Assembly: GCA_016648135.1 (NCBI GenBank)
Contig: JADDOH010010845.1
Span: forward strand, 1-64,000
Length of the DNA: 64,000 nucleotides
Direction of reading: 5' to 3'
DNA from: Agrypnia vestita
Taxonomy: Eukaryota > Arthropoda > Insecta > Trichoptera > Phryganeidae
Made by a program: the position numbers and the translations under genes. Positions 31,464 through 46,200 of the stretch are shown piece after piece. Within the stretch, counting starts at the first letter, position 1; each line of letters opens with the position of its first letter. The notes under the pieces were generated by a model that saw only the letters and a list, made by a program, of their open reading frames with translations, was not told where the DNA came from and made no database searches.

Positions 31464-34058
31464 TAGTTTAATTATATTCATAATGAATAACCACAAAGTA
31501 ATAGCAAAATACAACAGTACAGTTTTTATTCGCTTATCAGAATGTACTAAACGTCACATAGGATTTATTATATACACAGCGACGATAAATTCAATTCACT
31601 ACTATATTTTGTATAATCTCACTAAATAATAAGTCTTTGTTTTCCTTTATTTTGAATGTGTTTTGTAAATTCTTTATCTTCTCGTATTGTAACAAACTAA
31701 ATGTTTTTTATTGTGAAATTTATTATATTCATTATGTAATTGTCAGTTTTCTTTGCCAATTGTTTTTCTGACTCTTATTATGGAATTGGCGGATTTGATA
31801 TAAAAAAATATTTAATTCAAATTTATCGTATTTTATTTTAAAACCTGCTTTATACTTTCAGAAATAAATATTAATTTTAACAAATAAATAAATCAAGCTA
31901 AATGTATGTGACGGTCGCTAGGTGGCGACTGTTAAACTCATAGAATTCATGATTTCATGAGTGCGCGTTCTTTATCTTCTTTATTCTGTGATACATACAC
32001 GGTCAAACTTTTTACATGTTTTTACATTATGGAATATTATTTATTATCTATGACAGTTAAAAACAGAGGCTAGACGAAACGGAGTACAATCGATTATAGT
32101 TTTCAAACGTATATAAAGTACGCAAAATACGGTCTATATTTCTCATAACGCACTGCTTTCCATTTCATTAATTAAAAAACATTGAAAATAACGTGCTACG
32201 GGAGTTTAGTATCTATTGCGCACGTTGAGGCTCGTATTTCTAACTCAATTTTGCGTGTCGAAATTGTATGACTAACGAATCGGCTACAACAAAAATTGAC
32301 TCATACATCTGACGTCGCATAGTTTTCTAATGGTGGACACACCCGTTGGTTTATTGTTTTTATTTGAAATCCTTCGAAAATAAACATAAATTCGCCATCG
32401 ATCGATTCAAAATAATATTTGTGACCTGTTTAGTGATTTGTGCCGATCGTTACGTGCGAAAATCGTCGGAAAACACCGTGAGTATTGACGAGTTCAGACG
32501 TCAAATCCATTGTTTTTATATTCTCACGACCGAAATGTATCGAAACAGCCATCAATTCTTTAAAATAATGATAAATTAGCGCGCATTTGTTTACCACAGC
32601 ATTGTTGGTTGACTATTGGGGCTGTGTGATGTATTTTATCTCGCGTTTTTCGTTTATATTGCTCGAATTTTAAATGAATTTTTTTCGCGCAGTTGTCTAG
32701 TGTTTTTGTGATATGTGTTGGTAAAATCACATCTAAATTTATAAATAACGGAAGATTTGACTGCCATACATGTTCTGGTTGCCTTTAAGTTTGTAAGATT
32801 GCGAGTTTTAGCCTGTTTTTAACTGTAATTTATTTATCTATTTTTTGAGTGTATTTTTATCTGTCTTTATCTTTCGAGTGTTTTATCAAGGTGTGTTCTG
32901 TAATTCTGATGATTTCTTATAAGGACCGTCCTGCCTAGCCCTTGTTAGTCAATTTATTGATTTATTTATTTACAATAATAGCATAACTGTGTCCGTGCAT
33001 TGGGGCTCGTAAGGTTCACGTTTTACGGAACTATTTCCATTTAAGAAAGGCATTTGAAATAGTATGTGTAAGCCGTGCGTATGACGCATGTTGTGTGCTT
33101 CGTATGTACTGCTTACACGTACTATTTTGATTGCCTTTCTTAACCCTTATGTTAATGCCCGTGTACCCATTTTCGATTTAATCATTTTACTCATAAACGC
33201 CATCATCCGTTTGGATCTCCATTATTTTAATTATTTGAAAGGGAAGGAAATAAAGGGAAGACGGATATTGCTATGAGAATAAGTGATCTCCTAAGAAGCT
33301 ATTTGTCCACTGTCTATAAATAATAATTGGTGAGATAGAAAACAAAAACATGTAGGAACGTCCATCCAGGTTGAGTACCAGAGTACCATAGATAGTAACT
33401 AGTTTAAATGACAAGAGCTTTATATCCTGTATCCTTTTCACTTTAAAATCCATTTGAATTTCAAAGTAAAATAACATTTCTCACAATGAAAACATTATGG
33501 ATGTAAACCTTTCCTGAGTTGACGTTGCCTCTAATTATGTGAATATCTCTGTAAATATACTAAATACAGAGGTTGTATTTTAGCTATTCCTGCGTACTAT
33601 ATTTATGTATTCAATAAAATAATAGCGATATATAAGAATTTACCTGTCACAACAAAATAAAATGTTTTCTCAAAGAAACTGACATCAATTTGTCAATACT
33701 AATATTCAAAAATGAAAAATATTCAAATTTATTCAAATTAAAAATCAAAACGAGTCTCCATTCACACTGGGTGTGCAGCACTGGAATGTGCGTTTCAATT
33801 TTGGCACCATGTGGAAAAGGTTAACCTAGTACAGTAAAACCTCGATATAACGGACCTCTATTTAACGGACTTCGGATATAAAAAAATCTGGTCAAATGTA
33901 AAAATATTAAAAACATCCTGTCAACATTATACATGCTTAAATTCAAGTGTTGCCGCATGTAAAAAATTTTTAACAGCGATGATAATCACGTCATACCATA
34001 AAAGGTGTGGCTAGTACGCTCCCGGATCCCGCAGTTATCAAAGTCTCGTCATTTTCAG
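31464..34058. other. Upstream flank of alpha-Cat, including a possible noncoding first exon
   Basis: No protein gene is seen. A CpG-containing stretch at about 32390-32477 ends at a strong donor-like AACACC|GTGAGTAT (GT at 32478-32479). It could be spliced to the acceptor at 34057-34058. 33833-33890 starts CAGTAAAACCTCGATATAAC, resembling a pogo/Tc1-type terminus, without a partner end. Transcription start is not determinable from sequence. Confidence 0.3.
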
Positions 34059-34268
34059 TTTGACCACCCCCGAGTCGACCGACGTTTGCTTGCGTCATGC
34101 TGGGTGACGGAGGAGTGAAAATGGACCAACTGTCGGGGACGCTGAGCCTCAAGTGGGACCCCAAGAACCTGGAGATCAGGACCATGTCCGTGGAGAAGAC
34201 CCTGGAGCCGCTGGTGCTGCAGGTCACCACGCTGGTCAACACCAAGGGGCCTAGCAAGAAGAAGAAAG
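34059..34268 (+). CDS. alpha-Cat: alpha-Cat exon with start codon (coding 34097-34268, residues 1-57)
   Basis: The probable acceptor is ATTTTCAG (AG at 34057-34058), leaving 38 bases of leader. Coding begins at 34097 and includes SLSLKWDPKNLEIRTMSVEK-type sequence, here GTLSLKWDPKNLEIRT and EKTLEPLVLQVTTLVN, the conserved amino end of alpha-catenins, and ends in the basic KGPSKKKK run. The donor is AAAG|GTGAAC, leaving phase 1. Confidence 0.95.
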
Positions 34269-37200
34269 GTGAACACGTATATTCCAGTTGCATTACTCCT
34301 CTTTCGGGAATAACGTAATTTCTAATTCCTATTTTTCCAATCCAAATCGAATCACCATTTTTAAAAATTACTATAAAAATAGTCAGGCAAATTACGTTAC
34401 ATATTTGATTTGGCCAAAAGATACAATTTAAATAGCAATGGATGTTCAGAATTTGCCAACCATTTGCTGGAACGTAACCATGCTTTTGACATCAATTTAG
34501 GTCTTAAAATACTACGTAATAACAAAAATAATAGGCAGTTAGATAGTTTTGAAGTTTTAAAAATAATAAAAAATATTAATCCAAATAACAGTATGTATTT
34601 TCCAATTATAAATAAAAAAAACCTACGTTGACATCCCTTAATTATTCCCCCCCCCCCACTTCTATTTACCCCCACCCCCATAGTTAATTTTAAGTCTATA
34701 ATGATAATTTAATTTAATTATAACCCTGAGGAAAGAAACTTCATTCCCGTAACATGTAGAGGTGTTTGTTCATTTTGAATAAAGAAACATTTAGTGGTGT
34801 ATACCAAGTTGTGTTTTATATAATCATGAAATTATCATGTTTAATAAATATTATAATATTGATTGGAATGGCAAATATTTATCTTAAAAAAAAAAACAAA
34901 AATCATGAAAACTATTGATAAATAAATGTATTGCAGTAAAAAGGATATTAAATAGTATTTATTTGAGAGTAACCATAAAATGTTGTCATGGGACTGTTTG
35001 TATCTAACTTGCAAAAGCCATTCAGATCGGTTCAATACATGTGCGATTCCTGTATTTGTGATTTCCTCGCTTTGACTCGCTTACTGTCGACGTCGGCAGG
35101 CAAGTCCAAGAGGGCCAGCGCGCTGGTGGGCACCGTGGAGAAGGCCACAGAAAACTTCATCGAGAAGGGGGAGATCATCGCCTACGAGAACCCCGACATC
35201 ACGCAGGAGATGCTGGCCGCTGTCGAGGAAGTCCGCAAGACTGGTGAGTGACGTGTTCTATCGGGGAGACTAAAGCCATGTATTCACTAGGGGACAAATT
35301 GTCCCTCAACAGCACGCGCGGCATAGTGTCTACGTGACGTTGCAACGTCGTGCACTGTTCCGCGACCTCGCGCACAACATAGCGCGGCATTTCTACGTGC
35401 CGTGGCAACGTTGGCATGCGCACGGTACCCGAGCGTACTCACTGCAACATTCCGCGGATCGTCAGTACCACGTGGTATGTTTACAAGTGAATACGCATGC
35501 GCTGTATCTGTCAAGATGACAATGCGGGGAAACGAAATCGTTCTTGAACTCATCGAGCTGTATCGATCGAAGATCGCATAGAATGTCCGTCCTTCTTTCT
35601 CTTTGCAGTAAATAATTTCGCATTCTCCCCTTTTTTCTCCTCTTACTTTTCGATAAACTCATTAACATAAACAGATACGCGGCTATCATCATAACCTCAT
35701 AGGGCGATATATTTCCGCGACGTCTGGAAAACAATAATTATTTGCAAAAAGGACCTTGTTTTTAATAATATTCAATTTACTACAGTAAAACCTCGTTAAT
35801 TTGAAATTGCGACCCAAAAAAACATTTCGAATTGCGCTGAACCCCGTTTTCGCCAAATGAGATACCGCAGCTGTCATCGTAACCTCATGACATTTCCGCG
35901 ACAAGATATGCGAGTCCCGGTGTGTACACGTCAAATGACCGCGTCATTGTCCCCGAAACATGAGCGTAGATGTTGATGCGACATGCCGCGCGGAATGTTT
36001 CGCGATTTGTCCCCTAGTGAATACATGGCTTAAACGTTCCACTTTTGCCAAATTTGAAAGTTAGGAATGTCCGCACTCGGGTATTTATTAGTGATTAATT
36101 CAGTCGCTTAACACGAGTTGAACTTAATGCTTTTCTTTAAATTACACTATTTCGCAATATATCAATCGTAAATGAACACTTTATTTTAATTAATGTTCAC
36201 TAGAAGATTCCATTAAATTCTCGCACGTATTAGACACATTTATTCATTTCGCGACTTAAGTACTCTGCTCGATTATTTCGCTTTATTTATCGCTTTGATT
36301 ATCTCACCACTGGCCACCCTGGGCGTCGCTTTGCGGCCGACTTCGCACCAAACAAACTCTCAAAACCGTTCCGTGTTTATGCCAAAAATAAGATTTCAGG
36401 ATAAGATCTCCAGCTGGTGCCATATATCGGCAATAATGTGGCAAATTTTCTTTGAAAAAATTGTGGCACGGGCTGTGTGGCGTGCTGCGTCGTCCTGTTG
36501 AAAGCTCTTAAACATTAATGCCTTTCAATTGGGGAGCGAAAAGGCAGTAATCATGGATCTATAGCGCTCTCCATCGACTAACAAAGATTCCATCAGTTCA
36601 TAAAGCTGTTCGTGGGCTTCCTATTGCATAGGATTTCACGATGCGGCTTCCAGATTTTTTTTTAATGCACTTTCTTGACCCAGGGCTAGGAGACGGAGAG
36701 GAATCCACCCTCATTTTTAAGGTAGTCTTATGTATAGAGTACGTTGGGATAAAGTTGTTGATTTCATTATATTTTTATCTTTATTTTATTTAGAATTCTA
36801 ACAGCTTATTGGTAAAAATAAATATAACGTATATTATATGATAAATAAAAATATTAAGCCTATTAAAAGAATTCGCTTGATGAATCTAGAATACTATACA
36901 TAGTATATAACAGAAAAGGAAAACATGTGTAGCAGATGCAATTTAAAGATTGATTGAAGGAAATTTTTGAAAAATAAGATACAGGAGTACATTAATGCAT
37001 AAGGGAAGTACAGTAGCCGGCAAACATCTTGAAATTTTACGGCGCAGTGGGGGGAAGTTTGCGCCTGTACCATTCCACCAACGAGACCCAAATTCTTCAA
37101 GAAGTTTGCCGGCAACTGTATCAGATATTTATCCCCAGGGAGAAAGGAAGATGGCGGAAATTCATTTCCAGGGTAGAAAGGTGGAGTAAAGGGAAAATGG

Positions 37201-40200
37201 GATAAGGAATAAAATCTGTGTGATAAAAATCAATTAAGTTTGAAGGAAGGACGTGTAGAGTTACGCAATGTGTTAAAGGTGTGTTTTGACCTTAGTGGTT
37301 GTCGTGTTGAAGATGTCGAGTTCACTGAAAAATGTGTGTAAGTACGGTGAGGCCCTGTAAAAGAATGAGTTCTGTTTAGAGTTTGTGTGGCAGTGTGAGA
37401 GATAGAATATGACGTCAGTTCTGGTAGGTCTAGATGGCACTCGAATGGGAAGTCGACTAAGTAGGTCAAGGCAGTCTACTTTTGAATTTGCTTTATTGTA
37501 AAGGAAATGAAGTCGTTGCTTATTTTATCTCTTTTTACGCTCGCTTATTTAATCTTATTTTAAAGGAGCCGCCATGTCCCTGGCCGCTCGGGAGTTCTCC
37601 GAGGAGCCGTGCGCGTCTGCGAAGCGCGGCGCGATGGTGCGGGCCGCTCGGGGCCTGCTGTCGGCGGTCACGCGGCTGTTGGTCTTGGCCGACATGGTCG
37701 ACGTGCACCTCCTGCTGAAGAGTCTCCGCGTGGTGAGTTTCATTTCTGATTTCTTTGCACCGATGATTTTTAAATATTCCGCATGAGTTATTCTAGTCAA
37801 GTCCAGCGGTTTGCAGAAAATTAGTCGGAAATATTGAAAATAAAATGCAAAGTTTGATGTCACTTATCGGGGCTATGGGTTGTCTTTTATTTTTGTATAG
37901 AAAAGACAGCATACAGTACACGCATATAAAAAAAAATATTATTTCATTGAACTAGAAATTATCATCAATATCAAAAACATGCATGTGCTATACCTAATAT
38001 CATGCAATTTGTAATTTGCGACCGCTCATTAACCGGTCGTATGCCGGAGCGTTTTTACTCTCTGTGTGCCGGAGCTCAGATACGCGGTCCCTAGACATGT
38101 ACGCGAATTTGACCTACTTCGCCTGTGTTTATAGGTTTTTAAAGCTTATTACTGATTGTATCTCAAGTTTTTGAATGAATGAACGAGTTCTATTCGTCAA
38201 GTAACCTCATTAGCTGCGTAAGCCGTACAAAAAAATCATTCCAAATGTGGTCTTCCAAACCGCATGGTGATTGTGTTAAAAAAAGTGTTAAAATTAAGTA
38301 TTTTTATATTCTTTGATATATTTAGAACGAAAATATTAAAATACAACATCTTTAGTGTTGCTTCCGTGGTTTTATTCGATAAACATGTGCGTACATTTCT
38401 GACAGTAAATTTCGTAACTTATTTTCATAATTAATGAATAAGTAATTATTGAATTATAAGTAATTATTGAAGCCTGTATATTGAGAAACCAGAAACTGCA
38501 ACTTCTTTGCGATTATTGTTGATTTTTACATGAATATAACAACCATCACAAGAAAAGTGCCTAAAAACAGCAATCGTGTGCGAAATTGCTCTGCAGATAT
38601 TCTGTGTTACCTACGGGCGGCATACGACCGGTTAATGTTTCAAAGTTTTTAAGTTAAGTGTGTTTGATGCGGGTGTGTAAGTGTGTGTATTGTATGTGAC
38701 CGTGAATGGTAGACCTTGTAATGAAATGAGAACTAGAAAAAGAAATGAAGAGCAAAAATTAGATTTCTGAAATTACATATTTGTTATGTTTTCACTTAAT
38801 GTTAGACATTAATTTATTTTTGAAAATTGTCCATGAATCGAAAAAAATGTCCAGATCTAAAATATTATTATAATAATTAAAGGTTGTTATTGTCCGATTA
38901 ATTGTCTTACTGGAATAATTTTCCGCTGAATATTATAAATGTGTTTCTGTCCAGGTGGAGAACGACCTGGACAAGCTGAAGAACGCCTCCTCCCAGGGAG
39001 AGCTCCTAGAGAACATCAAGCAGTTTGGACGCAACGCCAGTGAGTCAACTTCTGCACTCCGTACTTCCCGCAGTAGAAGCCTCCTCACAGTTATGAACAG
39101 AGGCCTACACAATTAGAGTTTCCACGCTGGCTTCATGATTTAGCTTATTTTTACAAAACATTTTCAGCAAGGAAATATTCCAAATTCAATCCTGTAATAG
39201 GCACGATGACAGATTTTGAAATAACCTTCTGTGATGTAGGTACTGTTACGCAAAATAACATATTTGTGGATATTGCTTAATATTTCACTTTAAAAATAGA
39301 AGTACCATTACCAGCCGCGAAATATACGTATACTATATCATGGGAAGGATCACAGATGTTTCTGGCGTAGTCCATGAAATAAACTGATTTGGGGGTAAAG
39401 GTGAGTGCGATCACCACCAATTTGTTGTGATCGATGAATGAGGAGAAATTTGCTTTATGGTCACCACCCGTTGTAACGGGAATTTTGAATCTTTGATTAA
39501 TTTATTTAATGATAAAACAACGGGGGTAGTTGAGAGACTGACATGCCCGTACAGGGCGTTGGCTATTTTTATATGTTTTTGGGAACAAAGAACTCTCTTG
39601 AAGTCTGGCTGTATGCGTGCGTTGACGGGGCTCGGGGCATCGACCTGTGTCGATGGCTCGTGTACACTGCTGTGCCTCAGATTTGTCTACGCAGCAGACT
39701 CGCTTTTGTGTGTGTGTGTGTGTGATGTGAATGTTTGTGTGTGTGACCTAGATTGGTGGTTATTTATTTATGGGATGAGACGTCATACATAATACAAATT
39801 CCAAAAATTTGATAATGTGCGGATGTTCTTACGGTGGGATTGGTGAACATAACATTGTGTAAAGTGATCACTTAAGCCAGCTCATACAGGTCATAAGCAC
39901 ACACAAAGACTTCCATGCATGTTTCCCATATAAATAGCTCCGTTTCTGTGAGCCTTTTACAATTTATCTTAATTAATAATTCAATTTTGTTTATTTTAAA
40001 TAATATTTCATATTCTTCAATCAGTGTATATATTGCATCTGTTCCTGATGAGTGCTGAGGTATCGGCATTAAACAGCGGCTCCGTTACCGAGTATTTGTG
40101 CATTCCAGACGAGCTGATGAACCAGGCGGCCAAGAGGCAGCAGGAACTGAAGGACCCTCAGATGAGGGACGACTTGGCCTCCGCCAGGGCGGTCCTCAAG

Positions 40201-43200
40201 AAGCACTCCACCATGCTGCTGACGGCTTCCAAGGTGCGTAACCATGCCAACACATTCTTGTTAAGTACCGTATTGTATTGTAGTAGAGTAAAACCATATA
40301 AAAAATCTTAAGTTATAATCATGTTATTCGACTCTTATCAAAGCAAATGAATTTTTAATATATATTTCTAGCGAGTTTATACATTCACTGGCATTTTAGT
40401 GAAATTATATTCAAGGTCATTCTTAACATATCCAAGCAAATTTTCACCAATAAAAATTAATAGAAACTAGTGGAAAATATTGAAACTGATATATTACTAG
40501 TGCCATTATATTGGTTTCCGAACTGTCACTAAAATTAATTTTGACAGATCATGATGGATGTATATTTCCGGATTGAGATCGACTTATTAGAATAACAGTT
40601 TAAGATTTAAGTTATTGCGTGAAAAAGGTTCTAGGTGCATTATTCATTTCTTCTGTGCATATCAACATTGTATACCGGATATTATTAACCTAACCCAAGC
40701 TTTGAGAAATACATGCATTTGTGGAAGTATAGTTTCACCGATACTGCGCAGTGAATCTGTAAATTCATTGATTAACATGTTTTCACTGCCCGATCGGGTA
40801 AAATATATGTCTACTAGTGAAAGTATAGACTCAATAGAAATACAAATTCATTGTAACATTAACCATACATAAATGGCGAATTTCAAATTATCAGGGTTCA
40901 AAATAACGCGATTTTACTGTATATAAATATTTTATCAAAAATGCTCCGTTACCGCAAAGTATAACATCATCTTACAACGCCTCTGTTTACTCTTTCAGGT
41001 GTACGTGCGTCATCCGGAGCTGGCCGCCGCCAAGGCCAACCGGGACTATGTTCTGAGGGCAGTGTGCTCGGCAGTCGGAGCCATCGCCAACGTCGCACAA
41101 GGCCGCTCGGCGCCCAGCGCACGCCCCCAAGGACCCGGCGAGCTGGCGCACGCGCTCGACGATTTCGACGTAAGTCCGATGGGTTTTTTCTGAGATTTTT
41201 AAACATAGCGCAGGGTGTTGGAAACTATTTAGGCTGCGTCATTTGTGTATGTATATAAAAAAAGCTAGCCTATAAACACAATGTATACTCTTATTATGAG
41301 AATATTAATATTCACAATAACCAGGTTTCATTTTGTTAATGAATGACTCATCTCTAACTCGAAATATACATATTGTGTAAAAGAAACGCTTTAATAAAAA
41401 AATATCAAAGCCATTGGCTACAATTCTATCATTTTTTATGATAGAATTGTAGTAATCTATTTGCTAAAATCATTTTTACCGTGTGATGAATTTTAAGGCT
41501 GAATTAAACCAACACAGTTGAGGCAAGAGAACTATAGCGTTCGAACAGACAGGTTGTTTAGATTCATTTTTCAGATTCACTGATACGTATCCTCCGACTA
41601 AACTGGTCTTATCCGTGTCCACTCCGCATCACACATTTGAACTACTGTTAGAACGTGCTAAAATTTCCTGAATCTTCATCGCTATCATCTTACGAAGATG
41701 ATTAGTCTCGGTATTTCCGTTTGCATACTTTTTTGGTTTTACAGGAGCGCATGGTGATGGAGCCACTGGCCTACAGCGAGGTGAGGACGCGGCCTTCCCT
41801 CGAGGAGCGTCTGGAGTCCATCATATCGGGAGCCGCGCTGATGGCGGACTCTTCTTGCACCAGGTAAAACACGGTTTGAAGCATTTATATCAAGTTTTAT
41901 GCCAAATTTTTAAAATAATTTTTAACTCTATGTAAGAGTCAAATCTCGCGATACGAGTATTGAATTTGTCTGTCAGGCATCACAACTGAGCAAAATTTTG
42001 TAGAAAAACGCCATCCAAATAAGAATGTGAGCGATGAATCTGTTTGATAATGCAATGTCACATTTCTGCAAAATTCTCAAAAGGAGACAGAAGAAATGTC
42101 ATTGGATCGGTTCCTTACGAAAGCCGCACAGAAAGATAAAATATTCAGTTAGCCAACAGATGGCGGTGATTCTGTCGAAGCGACGGTGAAAGTCATCCTA
42201 CACAATGTCAAATTAGAAAATGAAGATATGAAAAGGCATTTTGGGAACGGTCAACCATTAAATAATATTAGACAATATAATGATTCTTCCGCACTTAGAT
42301 TGTTGTTCCAGTATATTATTTATAAGCAACGAAGGAATGCTAAAGAAACTTAAAATAGTACTTAACAGAGCGATGCGTATAATACTGAAGTGTAATAAAT
42401 AAGAGAACAAAAATTTTGAATGCCCTGGGACTAGAAAGTATAATGTATGAGGGACTGGTGCAAGAGTACTCGACTGAGTTCCATGCGCCAGTAAACATAA
42501 CAATTAGTCAATTTCATGTGAACAGTTTAGAATCAGCTTATAGGAAAATTCGCTTTGATATTATAGTGCTTTAAATTACAAATACATTTCTTGGACACAC
42601 AATACACGTTCGCAGTGCAAGATGATGTCAGATTCCACTGTACTTTTACAAGATCCACTGTTCATAATTCACGGAAGATTTCCTTTTCTTACTGATGGTT
42701 TTCCGACGGTGTGTTTCAAGGGACGAGCGCCGCGAGAGAATCGTGGCGGAGTGCAACGCGGTGCGACAGGCCCTGCAAGATCTTCTCCAGGAGTACATGA
42801 CAAATGTAAGTGTCGACGTAATTATTTGGAAATTAATCCTTCTCTTTGACACAGTCAATCAGACAGAGAGCTACATATTGCGCGACAAATTAATTTTCAA
42901 TGTGTATTATGAATTTACTGGTGATTCTTACGGCTTACAGGCTCTTAAAGCGAACACGTTCGTTACATTATAAGTTACTACACGCATTTAATTAATTAAA
43001 ATACAGAGAAAGAGTTTTAAAATATAGCGTCATTTTTAACAGAGAGAGAGAGAGTTGGCCGGTTTCCGATGATTCCGACTTCGCAGCTCTGATTAACATT
43101 GAAAATTAAATGTTACATTTAATTTATTCAACTATGTCACTGCAACAAAATATAGGAACTATTGCGTAATTTCAGAAGGCCTACCATATATCGCCTAACT

Positions 43201-46200
43201 TCAGATCATACGACGAAATACAAATTTTAATGAATATTTTAAAAGTTAACATGCGTTATATTCGAGAACACATTCTTATAGTGAAGTTGCAATTTTTTCA
43301 GAACAAAGTTCTGTGAAATTTAAAACCAATTAGGCCCGGTTGTTTCAAATTCGATCAAAGTAAGCGTAGAGTTTAAACTGAAATTTTACGTTCTCCACCA
43401 ATCAGACGATCCGTTTTCGTAAAAATCTATGCTTTTATCGACCGCTTACTTTGATCGAACTTGAAACAACCGGGCCTTAGAAAGACATACAGGAAAATCA
43501 AATCTGGGAAAAAATATATTAGAAAAAGTGAATTGCTCTAAAATCGGATAATAAGTGTTAATCAATGAATAAATGAGACTTACGGATAAGGTCGATATAT
43601 TCAGGGAAATATACAAGGCTTCTATAGCGTAATTGGATAACGCACCTGCCCCGGAAAGGAGTAGATGATCCGTGGTTCGAATCCCGGTAGCAGCCAAATA
43701 TTTTATTTTTCTGTATGTCTTTCTTTTTAATTTGGTTATAAACATGCATCTTATGAGAGGTATAAAAGCAAAGGCAGAAATATCCACTTTAGCCAATCAA
43801 CCCCCACGGATGCGCCGCGTGACAAAATGGCCGCTTCATACTAAAGTGAGAGTTGATGTTGATTTTAGACTGAAACATCATAGCAAAGATGGCAATATCT
43901 AATTATGTAAATAGCAAAAGCAGCAATGTCCATATTCAAAAGATAAATATTTATACACATGTATAAATGGAAAACTGAAGAGGCAATTGTTTTATAAAAA
44001 AAATCCAATTAGATGTAGGTTTTTTGTTTATCTCAGTTGGATATTGCTGTCTTTGCTTTTATAACCCTTCTAGGCCGGCGCCACACTGCGCCTGTCTTCC
44101 GCTGCGTCTTTTCTGTCACGTAAAATCGACCAACAAATGGGTCGACCGATCATCCGCGTAGAGTGTTTGATAAGCGCGTAGTGTATGAAAAGAAATGTAG
44201 AATGTAGTGTATAGGATAAGAAATACAGGCGTTCTGCGACTGAAGAGACGCAGCGGAAGATCTGCGTATTGGTGCGCCGGCCTTATGGTCTAAAAATATG
44301 ATTTATTTACATTTTGTTGCCATGAAACGAAATGCGATAAAATCGCACATATTGGGTCAATTCTTAAATGTGGGTCGTTGGACAGTATTTGAAGCGCAAA
44401 ATTAGATTAAGGCTTTAAATAATACACAGGATGTCCTAGAGAAATTAGTCCAAACAGAACTTCTATTCAGGAGACATCATTAGCAACTTATTGAGCGTCA
44501 AACAGGGTTGACTGAAATCCAGCACTTTTTATGTTTGCAATTTTTGAGAAATGATCACTGTGCCGTAAATACTCAACCTATTGTAATGAAATTTTCCGCT
44601 CGTATGCCCTGATAATGTGCAAGCATTTTTTACTTTATGGCTATTTTTTAAACGTTTTTTAATTTTTGCACAAAAAAATGTTGTGACATTCAAAAGAGTG
44701 CTGTGAAAAAATGTTCTATCGGCTAACGGTTTGCCAGCATTGTCCCCTGACCGTGGGTTGTTTTTGGACTATTGTTTCTAGGACACCCTGTACTAGAATA
44801 TCGAAAACTTCTTCCATACATTTGCAATATTTCGTTTCAGTATAAATTTTTTATGAGTTACTTACTGTCTTAATAAGGTTTCATTGCTTTTGTCAAAATA
44901 GATTTTTTCACATTGCCAATGAATTCAATAGAGGTGGAAGGAAAGTTATTTTTTCCTCATTCTTGTATTGATTATTTTTCAATACAAGAAGGAACAAATT
45001 CGACCTATGTTTTAAATCTCATTATTAAATTTGGAAAATAAGAACTAAACTAACAGTTAGCAGTAATAGCGATGTGCCATACAAGAAATGGTACACACCC
45101 AGTATAGGAAAACATCTTGTTTTCTCTGTAGGATGTTTTGATTTCATTTCATTTGAAGTACGGCTGGCGTAACGCGATCACCACGTCATCAAAATGTTTT
45201 GCGTCAGAGTTAACATTACTGACTCTGTAAACACAGTTTTGCTTGTCTTTTTGATGAGTGTTTCTGGGATTTTCTGCCATGTGTACATGACCTTTCTGGC
45301 TGACGTTTCGGGTTACATTTTGGGGTCTGTCATCGGGACTGAGTTGCTGCGAGTGTTGATATTGCGATACCGTGTCGAAAGGAAGGTGTATTATTGTCCA
45401 CGGTGTCCGGAAAGATGGTGGTATCCAGAAAGTAAGTGCTCGTCAACCATCATTTTGAAGATCCTGGGAAATTTGCACCTAACTTCTCAAGGAAGCACTG
45501 AAGATCTGTAAAGATCCGGGGAACATTAATAGAGATCATAATCTAGTGATATCTTGAAAGGTCTTGTACACATCCTTGAACATTCCAGAAAACTGTAATC
45601 AAAATGTACGCCGTGAAATCTGATTTACCAATGTTTGCGTTACGCCAGTCGCGCCGCTGTTCACGGTGTTTTCTGTCTAATTGATGTGTTGTTCTGTTGT
45701 GCGCCCCGCTCCCGCGGTCCGGCAGTTGCAAGCGCTTCGTGCGGGAGTGACGGTAATGGTTCTAATCCAAGTTTTGCACCCTTACGCACTGCTTTAAGTG
45801 TCCTTGCCCTGTGTCCGATCGTGTTTACTGCACACTGAATACCGACACGCAATTATTTTAGAAATAGCACGACGCTGTCATCCCCCGGCACGTGTACACG
45901 GACGACATTTTGATCTCTCTGTGTCTCATGTGTCAGATCGATAATTTATTTATTTAACGCCCATATGGGCTTTTACAAAATACACAATAAAAAAAATCAC
46001 ATAAAACAGATATGTAGTTAAAAAGATTCAAGTACATAATATCACTATATCGTCACAATCGTAGAATAACGAAGCATGTGATTTTTCTCAAGTTTGCAGG
46101 AGAGCACTTTGAAGTTTCATTTACATAAAGACACTTTTAGCTCGATAGCTACAAAAGATTTTCCTTCCAAACTTGGGTTAGTTATTTAAAGTTGATACCT

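Noticed and set aside
33833..33890. Pogo/Tc1-like transposon
   Set aside because: Only one terminus-like CAGTAAAACCTCG is seen here and at 35783; no partner end or TA duplication, so kept as a hint only.
45194..45511. 105-codon hydrophobic frame in alpha-Cat intron 8
   Set aside because: Part of it is a dispersed repeat also present, in reverse, at 56515-56580, so it is unlikely to be a gene.
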